In this document: positions 55,321 to 64,000 of the stretch, piece after piece
Numbering within the stretch: position 1 is the stretch's first letter
Layout of the letters: every line of letters starts with the position of its first letter
NCBI GenBank assembly: GCA_021030915.1
Contig: JAGEMR010000004.1
Span: 558,001 to 622,000, forward strand
DNA: 64,000 bases
Direction: 5' to 3'
Source: Astrothelium macrocarpum
Taxonomy: Eukaryota; Ascomycota; Dothideomycetes; Trypetheliales; Trypetheliaceae
Translations under genes and position numbers: made by a program
Notes under the pieces: generated by a model
What the model was told of the DNA's origin: nothing
Databases searched by the model: none
What the model saw: the letters and a program-made list of their open reading frames with translations, nothing else

Positions 55321-56742
55321 ATTGCGTAAGCTAGGAGGTTGTGATTCTGGTGCTTAGGTTGAGTGGCAACTTTGAAATTTTGAAGAAAAAGCTAGGTGAG
55401 GTCTGAAGAAATGTATGTCAAATGATGAGAGGTTCAGATTGAAAAGCATTAGCGCTGCAACGGCCTGGCCGTTAAAATTCAACTGCAACCGTTGGACTGC
55501 TTACCCAAAGTTGAAGCTACTGCCCTCTTTCGCTCCTACGTCACTGTGGTTCTATACAGTAGAACCAAGACGGCGTGCCCGTCACATGGACTTTTCATTG
55601 GAGCATGCCAGAGTGCGGTGTTATCTGGATCCGCGGAATGCCGCTATATCGGTGTGACGATAAACCACGTTCTTCACGGGTCACGTTCCCTGCAAGTACA
55701 AAGTATTGTATTCTGTGAAACGACATGTTACGCTCTCTGAATGGCCATTCATGGATGCATCAAGTATCAACAGATTGATGTGTGGAACAAGTCAACCATT
55801 AATTGCTACGGTACCTATCAGAGGGAAGCGGTATGGGGTTGTATCTAGCCGACGCGTCTCGGTGTTCTCCAGGGCGGCAATCGTTGAAATTGTGATGGCT
55901 GGTTTTCACTTTGGAGGCATCGCATGACCTCGCAACTAAGAATAGCAATGCTCGAGCCACCGCTGTCCGCCAAGATTTTGGCATGATGGCAATATACGAG
56001 TCGAGGTGAGCATCTTTTCATCCATGAGTATGGGTATGTGTTGCGGTTGACCCGCCGTTGGACTAGATCTTATCCAAAACGACGATCAAAGGGTTACATT
56101 GCACAACCTCAGTTAGCTCGTCTTATGCAGCGGAACACGTCCAGCACAAGAGTTCGGGACGGCATGAACTGCTTATTCTGGGTGCTACGGTTCTAGGCAA
56201 ATGAGAAACGAAGAACGAACCGGGAAGCATGGGCTGGCAGATAAATGAATCCTTCGCCTGGGGACGCCACGGAAGGGGAACCTTGCTGATGTCCAATCAA
56301 GAGTCGGCTATGTAACCGAAGCACTAAAACGCTTGCCCAAAAGCTTCTCGAGTCGTGTGCTACCATCCCGGCGCCTCTCATTATGTGGAGAAGCAGAGGA
56401 CCCTGACTCTAAGAGGGAGGGGGAGATTAGTCCACTTCTTGGGCTGCTGTAGATATGCGATTGACCTCCCTTTGGTCTCCGTCCTGTATCAGCATTCAGT
56501 CCAGATAGGCCCCCGTTAGTTGCCTGTCCGCTATCTCGCGCTCCTACTGGCACGGCTGTGATCTGGAAGGCGGACTTAATCACGATACCATCATCTGACT
56601 GTGCACGCAGGGTATCGTTGGCGTGTTGCAGCCGAAGTCACTTCGTTTTGGTTGATATTCAGGTCGTGATTCTTAATTACTTTGTCGCCGCCTTTCTCCT
56701 TTGTCAAATATCTTCTTCCCTTGATTCTTTACATTGGTGAAA
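55321..56742. promoter_or_regulatory. Divergent promoter, deaminase and UNC93-like transporter
   Basis: 1.4 kb between two divergent genes of the cluster. ORFs at 55415-55927 and 56193-56583 were read and rejected. It must contain both promoters; I could not find a clear shared motif by eye. Confidence 0.4.
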
Positions 56743-58413
56743 ATGGCACTCAACGAGAAAGACACTGCAGACCATGACATTTCCTCACCGACTCACTCCA
56801 CAGAATTCGCCGATAACGATGGCGTACCTCCTAGGCCCCAAGGCTGGAAATACAAGATTGTCAAGATCGGTCCGTACCAAACGTGGTACGCTTCTCCAGC
56901 TGTGCAGCTCGTGCTTGTCGCTTTAGTATGTTTTCTATGTCCGGGGATGTTCAATGCTCTTGGCGGAATGGGAGGGACTGGCCTCTCCATCGCCCAGGCT
57001 TCCGATGAGGCGAATACCGCTCTGTACTCTACTTTTGCCGTGATTGGATTCGCCGCGGGAACTTTCACCAATCGCTTGGGTATCAAAGTCGCTCTTTCGT
57101 TTGGTGGAATGGGCTATTGTATCTATGTCGCCTCGTTCTTGTGCTTCAAGCACACCTCCAATTGGGGGTTTTCAATCTTTGCCGGAACACTGCTGGGCAT
57201 ATGTGCCGGATTACTGTGGAGTGCACAAGGAGCTATCATGATGTCATATCCACCAGAAGCAATGAAAGGTCGTTATATCTCGTGGTTCTGGATAATCTTC
57301 AACCTCGGAGGTGTCATTGGCAGCTTGGTATTTTGATTCATATCTTACCACTCAATTCTGTTTTCTGATTTTCAATCCAGATTCCCCTCGGGCAAAACAT
57401 TCACACCACGAGCAACAGCGCTGTCTCAGATGGGACTTATGTCGGTTTTATCGTCCTTACCTTTATCGGTGCCCTTGTGGCTTTTACGCTCGTTGACGGC
57501 AAAAATGTCATCCGTCACGACGGTTCGCGCGTCATCCTCATGAAAAATCCTACCTGGTGGACTGAAATCAGTGGTCTTTGGGAGGTCTTCCTTACAGATC
57601 CTTATATCGTGATGCTCTTCCCCATGTTCTTTGCTTCCAACTGGTTTTATACATATCAGTTCAACGATGTCAATTTGGCCTATTTCAATACTCGTACTCG
57701 CGCACTCAACAACACGCTCTATTGGTCTTCACAGATTTTTGGCGCAGTCCTCTTCGGATATGCGCTTGACATACAATCGGTACGCCGGACAATGCGGGCA
57801 AAAGTTGCCTGGGTTGCACTTTTCACCCTCACCTTTGCCATTTGGGGAGGTGGCTATGCATTCCAAAAGAGATACACTCGATCCACCTTCCCTGAAACGG
57901 ACAAGACTGGCACGGTAGTCAAGGAGGACTGGACTACATCTGGATATGTCGGCCCAATGTTTCTATACATGTTTTACGGCTTCTACGACGCCGCCTGGCA
58001 AACTTGTGTATACTGGTACGTTCTCTTTCACATGCGCAAACGCTTCAAGTATTGCACAGTCTATAATAAGAGATGCACGATGCTGACGATTCATCCTTAG
58101 GTTCATGGGCGCTCTCACCAACAATGGCCGTAAACTTGCCAACTTTGCCGGCTTCTATAAAGGTATTCAGTCGGCAGGTGCCGCAATCATGTGGCGCATC
58201 GATGGCCTCAACAATCCACCTGCCTACATGTCGCTCTTCGCCTCTTGCTGGGGTCTGCTGGCAGGTAGTCTGGTGCTTGCACTGCCCGTGATCTTGCTGA
58301 AAGTTCGGGATCACGTACCGTTAGAGGATGATCTGAAGTTTACGGACGAGACAGCAGCGGATGTAGTTCCGACCGTGGGAACAGAGGGGAAGGTTGGGGA
58401 AGAGAGGGTTTGA
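56743..58413 (+). CDS. UNC93-like MFS transporter, candidate GlcNAc permease
   Basis: A 510-residue membrane protein of the UNC-93/DUF895 branch of the major facilitator superfamily. Exons are 56743-57327, 57381-58015 and 58101-58413 (introns 53 and 85 bases). Hydrophobic helices alternate with short loops: AVQLVLVALVCFLCPGMFNA, YSTFAVIGFAAGTFTNRLG, ALSFGGMGYCIYVASFL, FSIFAGTLLGICAGLLWSAQ, ISWFWIIFNLGGVIGSL, then FIVLTFIGALVAFTLV, VMLFPMFFASNWFYTYQFND, IFGAVLFGYALD, VAWVALFTLTFAIWGGGYAF, FLYMFYGFYDAAWQTCVYWF and SLFASCWGLLAGSLVLALPV, about 11-12 in all. The loop QGAIMMSYPPEAMKGRYI is typical of this family. Both ends are hydrophilic and cytosolic. Substrate is not shown by sequence. Its place next to the deaminase makes import of GlcNAc (NGT1 role) the leading guess. 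Confidence 0.85.
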
Positions 58414-58678
58414 TACCTCGTACCGAAGGGTTGGATATGTGGTGTGTGATGGTTCTTGACTTTTAAATTTGTAATCTCTCATCGTTATAAGCGACGAATC
58501 TCGGGTTCTCGGATTTCTTAATTCATCCCTAACATACCAAGCATGAAAACAGGAATGCCGAGCATTTAATACTCTTAATGGCTGGCCAGCCAACATTGTT
58601 GACTCTCTGAATGGCGTAAAATCGTTCCATATCACACGAGATTCTCTTGTATATTGTGAGTCCTGTGCAAGACCTTCC

Positions 58679-60055
58679 CTAGCCCATTTTCAATTGGAAT
58701 CCTGTTCCACCTTCAACGTCACTCCTCGCACCAAATATACCCCCCAAGTCTATACTTCCATCAATGCCCGGCGCCTGTCCTCTTCGCGGCGCACTTGGGC
58801 TCGCCCTTCGTCTTCGCTTCTCCTGGCCTGCCTTGCTTGGAAATGTTGGCATTAAATGTGTGGGTTTTGGCCGCGGATCAGCCTGGAAATATTCGTGCTC
58901 AAGCATCTCCTCCGCGCTCGGTCGTTGGTGGGGATCGAGGGAGAGTAGGGACGCGAGGAGTGCTACGCCGGAGGATGTGAGAATCGGGAACTTGCGACGA
59001 AGGGATTGCTGTGGTGAGGCATGAGAAGAGGAAGAGGACGGAGGTAGCTTCATGGCGCGTGCGTTTGGTAATCGGCGGAAGGTTGGCCATGATTCGGAGG
59101 TTGGGGGACCAAGGAGGTCAAATATTTTGAGAAGCTGGTCCAGTTCCCGACTGCCTTGAAAGAGCGGGTCTTTGGTAATCAACTCCGCAAAGATGCATCC
59201 CAAGCTCCAAATATCGATAGCGAAGTCATAGGTGGTAGTACCTAAGAGCAGCTCTGGGGCACGATACCAGAGTGTTACTACAAGCTGGGTAAGAGCAGGA
59301 GGTGGAGGATCGCCTGTAAAGCGTGCCATTCCGAAATCAGCGATTTTAATCTCGCCTCGATTGTTCATGAGGATATTAGAGGTTTTCAGGTCGCGGTGAA
59401 GAATCCAGTGGGAATGGAGATAGGCGACAGCAGATGTGAGTTGGAGGAGAATAGTTTTGAGCTCAGAAGGAGCAAAAGGCTCTGGCATTTCTTCTTGAAG
59501 GGTTTTGAGATCATGCTCGAGGAACTCCATGACCATAAAAACATCGTTCATGTCGTTTCCCACCACAATTTCTCGGAGATCGACAATATGGCGATGGTGC
59601 GACTGCATCAACGTTTGAATTTCCCGCGTGGCAGTAATCGGGAAACCATCTTGGAGATTCTCCATTTTGAGCTTTTTTAGAGCAACAACTTCGCCCGTGG
59701 CACTTTCTTTAGCTCGAGATACCCAGCCATAGGAGCCTTCTTCAATATGATTTAGCCGCTCAAAATTGTTCACATGTCTACATGGTCCCCAGCTAGCAGG
59801 ATCAATGCGAAGCAATGGGCGTTGTGAAGGGCCATCCTGCTGATCGTTTCCAGATGGTGTAAGTCTTCGTCTCTTTGAAGGCCGGTCCGAATGGTCGATG
59901 CCATTTTCTGGAACTGCTGGATGCCCTCGCTGCTGGGCTTCGAGCTGGCGTTGCTTCTCAGCCTTTGCGCGCCGCTTCTCCTCTTTTTCCCGCTTCCGCC
60001 GAGCAGTATTTTCGGCTTCGTCTTCGTCGTCGGCCCATCGCGACTTTCCGGTCAT
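58679..60055 (-). CDS. CDK11-type protein kinase (PITSLRE-like)
   Basis: A cyclin-dependent-kinase-like Ser/Thr kinase, 458 residues, one exon. The N-terminus is a charged coiled-coil type stretch (RRKREKEEKRRAKAEKQRQL) as in CDK11. Kinase motifs are the Gly-loop IEEGSYGWVSRAK, lysine in VVALKKLKM, the C-helix PITATREIQTLM (PITSLRE in animals), hinge VMEFLEHDLK, HRDLKTSNILM, DFGMARFTG, and the activation-segment end TLWYRAPELLLG followed by DIWSLGCIFAELI. The nearest named fungal member is fission yeast Ppk23. CDK11 kinases act with L-type cyclins in transcription and splicing. After the kinase fold the tail is basic and disordered. It is divergent from the kelch gene, with 165 bases between starts. 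Confidence 0.9.
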   Translation of the reverse strand: MTGKSRWADDEDEAENTARRKREKEEKRRAKAEKQRQLEAQQRGHPAVPENGIDHSDRPSKRRRLTPSGNDQQDGPSQRPLLRIDPASWGPCRHVNNFERLNHIEEGSYGWVSRAKESATGEVVALKKLKMENLQDGFPITATREIQTLMQSHHRHIVDLREIVVGNDMNDVFMVMEFLEHDLKTLQEEMPEPFAPSELKTILLQLTSAVAYLHSHWILHRDLKTSNILMNNRGEIKIADFGMARFTGDPPPPALTQLVVTLWYRAPELLLGTTTYDFAIDIWSLGCIFAELITKDPLFQGSRELDQLLKIFDLLGPPTSESWPTFRRLPNARAMKLPPSSSSSHASPQQSLRRKFPILTSSGVALLASLLSLDPHQRPSAEEMLEHEYFQADPRPKPTHLMPTFPSKAGQEKRRRRASPSAPRRGQAPGIDGSIDLGGIFGARSDVEGGTGFQLKMG

Positions 60056-60220
60056 GATGAGGAGTCAACTAGAAGAGGTTGGCATGGAAAATGGCAGCCC
60101 AGCTTCGGGGGAACAGCACCAACAACTCCGCTGTGAATGACATCACAGCTTCTTGCCCGCCAAACGCGTTCGTCTCGTGTCACCCCAATGACTTTGAGTT
60201 GAAAATTAGCATTGACGAAG

Positions 60221-61672
60221 ATGGCTGAATCAGCAGTGGCAGGCGCTTTATATGGCGTGGAAACTCTCGCAGAAGGCGCAATTGCTCTAGCCAAGGGCAT
60301 CTATGACCCCACGCTTCCTCTCAAAGCATCCTTCTCCCGTATCACGTCGGTCCCGCTTCCACGATCTTCACATTCTCTCGCTGTCATTAAAGGCAGAGCG
60401 TATATCTTTGGTGGAGAAAGCACGCCTGGAATTACAGCTTCTAATGATGTGCAAGCCATCACATTACCCACATCAGATATACAAGAAAGCGCTGATCAGA
60501 AGACCATTGAAGCGAAGCCTACAAAAGAGGATGGACCTGTGCCCGAAGCGCGCGTAGACCATGCCGCTGCATCAATTGACGACTGCTTTTATATATTCGG
60601 TGGACGAGCTAGTTCATCCTCGACTGAGCCAATCGAAGAGGATGGTCGAGTTTGGATGTTCAATACTAGCTTGAACACTTGGTCGTGTCTTGAACCACAC
60701 GAGCGCTCTCCAAAACCTCCGCCGAGGGTCAATCATTCTATTGTTGCCTCATCTCATCCAGAGCTGTCACTCCCTCCCACAGATCATCATACCGCTCCAC
60801 AAGCGCCTCCTGATCCTGCTGACATTGTTCCCGAACCGCTTGGCCCTGATTCTAAAGGCACTATTATTGTGTCATGCGGGAGCAGCCTTGGCAGTACCCT
60901 TCTGAATGATTGCTGGGCCTTTGACATCCGGAGTCGCATTTGGTCCCCGTTGCCTCCACCTCAGGATGACCCGGCACTATCCTGTCAATCTCCAAGCCTG
61001 GCTTTGGTGAACGACAGGCTATATTCGTGTTTTGGACAAACTAGTAGTGGCGATCTCCTCCACATGCGAACGCTGGACATCAGCTTTAATGCGCCGCCTC
61101 CACCAGCAATCACCAAAGACAACAGCACTGTTTCCTCCACCCCTCGATCAGTCTTGGGCGCTGCATCTAGCGACTGGCAAGACGCGACATCTAAATCTCC
61201 AGCTATAGCGCCTACTCCTCGTAGTGCAGCTAGCCTCATACCTGTCACCACTGGACAAGGCCGCACATACCTGCTCGCTCTTGGTGGGCACAGCACCAAG
61301 GCTTCACCCTCTGCTACGGCTCCGTTGAACGCCTCGTCGACCGAATTTGCAGGCCCCGAACTTGTCTTTCATGGTGACGCATACACGTATCAATTGCCCA
61401 GCTCCAATGCCACAGCCGCTGGGGCCAAGGACATGACACGAACGATTCTGAAGGCTAGCTCGGGGGAGGGCAGGTGGGCCGAAGTCAAATACTTTGATGG
61501 ACAAGGTAAGATGGTACAGGAGGGGCAGGAGGGGAGAGGGTTTGGAAGAAGGACACGGTTTGCGGCTGCTAGGGCCAGCGAAGTGGACGGTGGGAGCGTG
61601 GTGGTTTGGGGAGGTATTGATGACAATGATGAAGTATGTGGGGATGGATGGATGGTTAGTGTTGCAAACTGA
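60221..61672 (+). CDS. Kelch-repeat beta-propeller protein
   Basis: A 483-residue kelch-type protein in one exon. Start ATG at 60221 (MAESAVAGALYGVETLAEGA). Kelch blades are seen as PLPRSSHSLAVIKGRAYIFG, ARVDHAAASIDDCFYIFGGR with VWMFNTSLNTWSCLEP, PPRVNHSIVASS, KGTIIVSCGSSLGSTLLNDC with WAFDIRSRIWSPLPPP, ALVNDRLYSCFG, PRSAASLIPVT with TYLLALGG, and RFAAARASEVDGGSVVVWGG. So about six blades, with loops rich in Pro, Ser, Thr and Ala inserted between them. No catalytic motif and no signal peptide; galactose oxidase activity is unlikely without the Cys-Tyr site and secretion signal. Kelch propellers bind partners, but the partner is unknown. Confidence 0.85.
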   Translation: MAESAVAGALYGVETLAEGAIALAKGIYDPTLPLKASFSRITSVPLPRSSHSLAVIKGRAYIFGGESTPGITASNDVQAITLPTSDIQESADQKTIEAKPTKEDGPVPEARVDHAAASIDDCFYIFGGRASSSSTEPIEEDGRVWMFNTSLNTWSCLEPHERSPKPPPRVNHSIVASSHPELSLPPTDHHTAPQAPPDPADIVPEPLGPDSKGTIIVSCGSSLGSTLLNDCWAFDIRSRIWSPLPPPQDDPALSCQSPSLALVNDRLYSCFGQTSSGDLLHMRTLDISFNAPPPPAITKDNSTVSSTPRSVLGAASSDWQDATSKSPAIAPTPRSAASLIPVTTGQGRTYLLALGGHSTKASPSATAPLNASSTEFAGPELVFHGDAYTYQLPSSNATAAGAKDMTRTILKASSGEGRWAEVKYFDGQGKMVQEGQEGRGFGRRTRFAAARASEVDGGSVVVWGGIDDNDEVCGDGWMVSVAN

Positions 61673-62888
61673 GACGGATTCATCGGTAAGCAAGGCAGCT
61701 CGTGCTCACAGCGCGAACTGGCAACAACTACTCCGTAAATTGAAGTCAAAGAGCCAGCTGGAACTTTGATGTGTTTCAAAGACTGAGCGAGCTGACGCAC
61801 GCAAGTTTACGCAAGGCTGGTAACTTATGAAATGGCCGTCATGAACCTTGATGGATTGTGTGAGATCTCGAAAGATGGAATAGGATCTCGGAGATAAAAC
61901 TCAGAGAGATTTAGAAAAAAAGTAAATAAAGAAGAGAAGAGAAAAGAAAAGAAATTCTGCAGGATTGACTTATCCACTAGTTGTCGAGTGCTTTGCATGC
62001 CAACTATTCAGCGTGAGCCAAGGATCCAGTCTCTTTCAGCAAAGGTAAGAACAGAAACAAATACTGCAATGGCTCCTGGTTCTTGACACGATCGTTTCGA
62101 GCTTCGAGAATAGCATACGTAAAGCACACTGGTCCAGAGCAGGTCCTCCGTAACTCGGTAAGAGAAGAGAAATGGCTGTGCCGAAGCCAGAGCCAGTGCT
62201 GCAGGGGAAATCCCGTGCATGCATCAGCTCGGACGCAGGGGCAGCAAAGTCAACACCGGTGCATTTTGCTGATTGGCTTAATCGCGCCATTTCCACTCGC
62301 CAGAGTCGTTGGAGTCGCGAGATGGCGGCGGCCGTGGCGCTGTTTAGCGTGTGTCAGGAGATTCGTTCCTGATGCTATTAAATCTTCCTAACCGTGTTAC
62401 CGCGTGCCGGCCAGGCCACCACAACCTCACCCAAATTTTCCCTCCAGCTCCTGTACGTGCCTCCTTTCGCCGCTTCTTCCAACACGCTGTGTCCCAGCAC
62501 CTTACTCCCCACGCTCGTTTTCAACACTCTCGCCTAGTCGACGAGTCTCATCTTGCGGCTTCCTGTTTTCCGGCAAGCCTGCTCGATCACCATCACTACT
62601 TTCGTTCCCCACTGTAGAGCAGTTGGTTCCTTACTCAACCCCTACTCTCGTTCACAGACGCCAGCCGCTACCTACAACACGAAGTTTATCAGCTCTTTGC
62701 TTATTTCACGATTACATGCTCCTTCATCCTAAGTGACCTCTGTCCTTAATTGTATTTTCTTCCTTATCCGTGGACGGGGCAACCCGTCACCCCGTGTCCT
62801 CTATTCACCCTTGTCTGGCCCGGCCGATCTGCTGCTTATCTCTCTAATTGAGAAGACTGTTAAAGCTGCAGTCTAAATACAGCTTGGT
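61673..62888. promoter_or_regulatory. Long upstream region and leader of the MscS-like gene
   Basis: 1.2 kb. An A/G-only tract lies at 61908-61960. From about 62400 to 62880 the plus strand is strongly pyrimidine-rich with no supported ORF, which fits a long 5' leader. Confidence 0.45.
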
Positions 62889-64000
62889 ATGAGCGGAGTT
62901 GCACCACCAGCAAAGAATCCTGCCCGAAATTCTTTACGCCATTCTCGTAACGGCTATCAAGGACTGGGTAGCCAAGGCACCACAAACATGCAGCGTGGTA
63001 ATCCCAATGATGCTACCATCGATATACCTCTCAACCCCGTCACCACCAATGGCTCGAATAATAATCTAGCTCAATTGACCAGTGGTGAAAAAAAGGATTA
63101 CAGTGAAAAGACCACCCAGAAGAAAAGCTTTTTCAGTGGTAGGCGACACAAAAAGGAACGCGGACCCAAGCAAACCGGGCATGTCGGTTATGATGGCGAA
63201 GAAGACACCGTCACCACCATGGGTCGAATCTACAAGAAAATTGCGGATTTCAGTATCGTCACCCGCTACTTTCTTTATGTTCTGCCCCTCGGTCTGATTA
63301 TTGCTGTCCCCATTGTCATTGGTGCTACCGCTGCAAAGAAGTCAACAATTGGCGACGTGCGCATCGTTTGGTTCTTTACCTGGGTTGAGATTGGTAGGCT
63401 CTCATGATTTGATTTGACAGTAGTATGGCAGCTGACCAAGCTCAAGTTTGGTTGTCCCTCTGGGTCTCGAAGATCGTTGCCCATTGGCTTCCCCACATCT
63501 TCAAATTTGCTGCGGGTGTCGTCAGCTCGGGAACGCGTAAATATGCCATGGTTCTTTCTGCTCTGGAGCTTCCCATTGCTCTTGTCGGATGGGCAACTAC
63601 TAGTTTGGCAACGTTTGCACCTATCATGGAGAAGAACCCTACAAATGGAGTCGAGGGGGTAAAGCCTCCCGGCCACTGGGTCACCATTGTCACGCAAATT
63701 CTTGCCGCTCTGGTCGTCGCAACAGTAATATTTCTGGTCGAGAAATTGATCATCCAGCTAATTAGTATCAATTATCACCGCAAACAGTTCAATGCTAAGA
63801 TCAAAGACAACAAACATCAGGTTTGGCTCCTCGGTCTACTGTACGATGCTTCCCGCACTCTTTTCCCGGCCTATTGCCCAGAGTTTGCTGAAGAAGACTA
63901 TGTCATTAATGATTCCATCGAAATCAATTTGGGTATCAGCAGCAAAAAGAGTAGCCATCAGCGTTCCGGATCCGCCACTCCATTGCGACTGGTTCAGGAT
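62889..64000 (+). CDS. MscS-like mechanosensitive channel (5' part)
   Basis: The N-terminal part of a fungal mechanosensitive ion channel of the MscS/Msy type; in fission yeast Msy1 and Msy2 sit in the ER and control calcium release under hypo-osmotic shock. Exons seen are 62889-63393 and 63447 to the window end (53-base intron), about 353 residues so far. A hydrophilic basic N-terminus (about 1-125) is followed by helices IVTRYFLYVLPLGLIIAVPI, IVWFFTWVEIVWLSLWVSKI (joined by the splice), MVLSALELPIALVGWATTSL and WVTIVTQILAALVVATVIFL. Then comes YHRKQFNAKIKDNKHQVWLL with LYDASRTLFPAYCPEF, a block I know from fungal Msy proteins. The EF-hand and MscS pore would lie beyond the window. The frame stays open to base 64000. 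Confidence 0.83.

Noticed and set aside
1..64000. CRISPR arrays, bacterial operons, ribosome binding sites, attachment sites.
   Set aside because: The sequence is eukaryotic nuclear DNA with spliced genes; no spaced repeats of CRISPR type were seen.

Overview
The window is nuclear DNA of a filamentous ascomycete (Pezizomycotina). It has about 27 compact genes on both strands, short spliceosomal introns (46-99 bases; GT..AG ends with CTAAY/CTGAC-like branch sites), and a fungal gene repertoire: Zn2Cys6 and Ndt80-like regulators, Tof1, Sfh5, an Rds1-like ferritin, and a Frizzled-like fungal GPCR. The class cannot be fixed from the sequence alone. Intron-exon models below were built by hand. In every multi-exon gene the exon lengths sum to a whole number of codons, except genes cut by a window edge or lacking a start.

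Layout. 1-10.3 kb: the 5' part of ATP14 (minus), TFIIB (SUA7), an HMT1/ABCB6-like half ABC transporter, a divergent pair made of a TDA3-like FAD oxidoreductase and an IRC24-like short-chain reductase, and NC2-beta. 11.3-16 kb: a Frizzled/Smoothened-like GPCR and a zinc-cluster regulator in tandem on the minus strand. 16.5-30.8 kb: housekeeping genes (DUF3245-like protein, succinate-CoA ligase beta, NDUFAF7 methyltransferase, Rds1-like secreted protein, Tof1, 3-hydroxybutyryl-CoA dehydrogenase, an NTF2/SnoaL-like protein). 31.4-34.4 kb: a lineage-type membrane protein and an HSL-type alpha/beta hydrolase.

34.6-58.4 kb is the centrepiece: an N-acetylglucosamine (GlcNAc) use and sensing cluster. 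In order it holds GlcNAc-6-P deacetylase (minus), an NGS1-type GH3+GNAT protein (plus), a RON1-type Ndt80-like regulator (plus), a divergent hexokinase (minus), glucosamine-6-P deaminase (minus) and an UNC93-like MFS transporter (plus). Together they can import GlcNAc, phosphorylate it, deacetylate it and convert it to fructose-6-P, with a candidate sensor and regulator alongside. The cluster is interrupted by a 4 kb gene-poor stretch carrying a decayed ORF and a palindromic/tandem repeat element, by an esterase gene without a visible first exon, and by SFH5.

58.7-64 kb: a CDK11-type kinase, a kelch protein, and the 5' part of an MscS-like channel running off the window.

Points of special interest: the deaminase start codon is split by an intron (AT^G); the GPCR needs a GC-AG intron; the NGS1-like protein has Glu where GH3 enzymes have the Asp nucleophile; and the zinc-cluster regulator has only the first half of the cluster cysteines.
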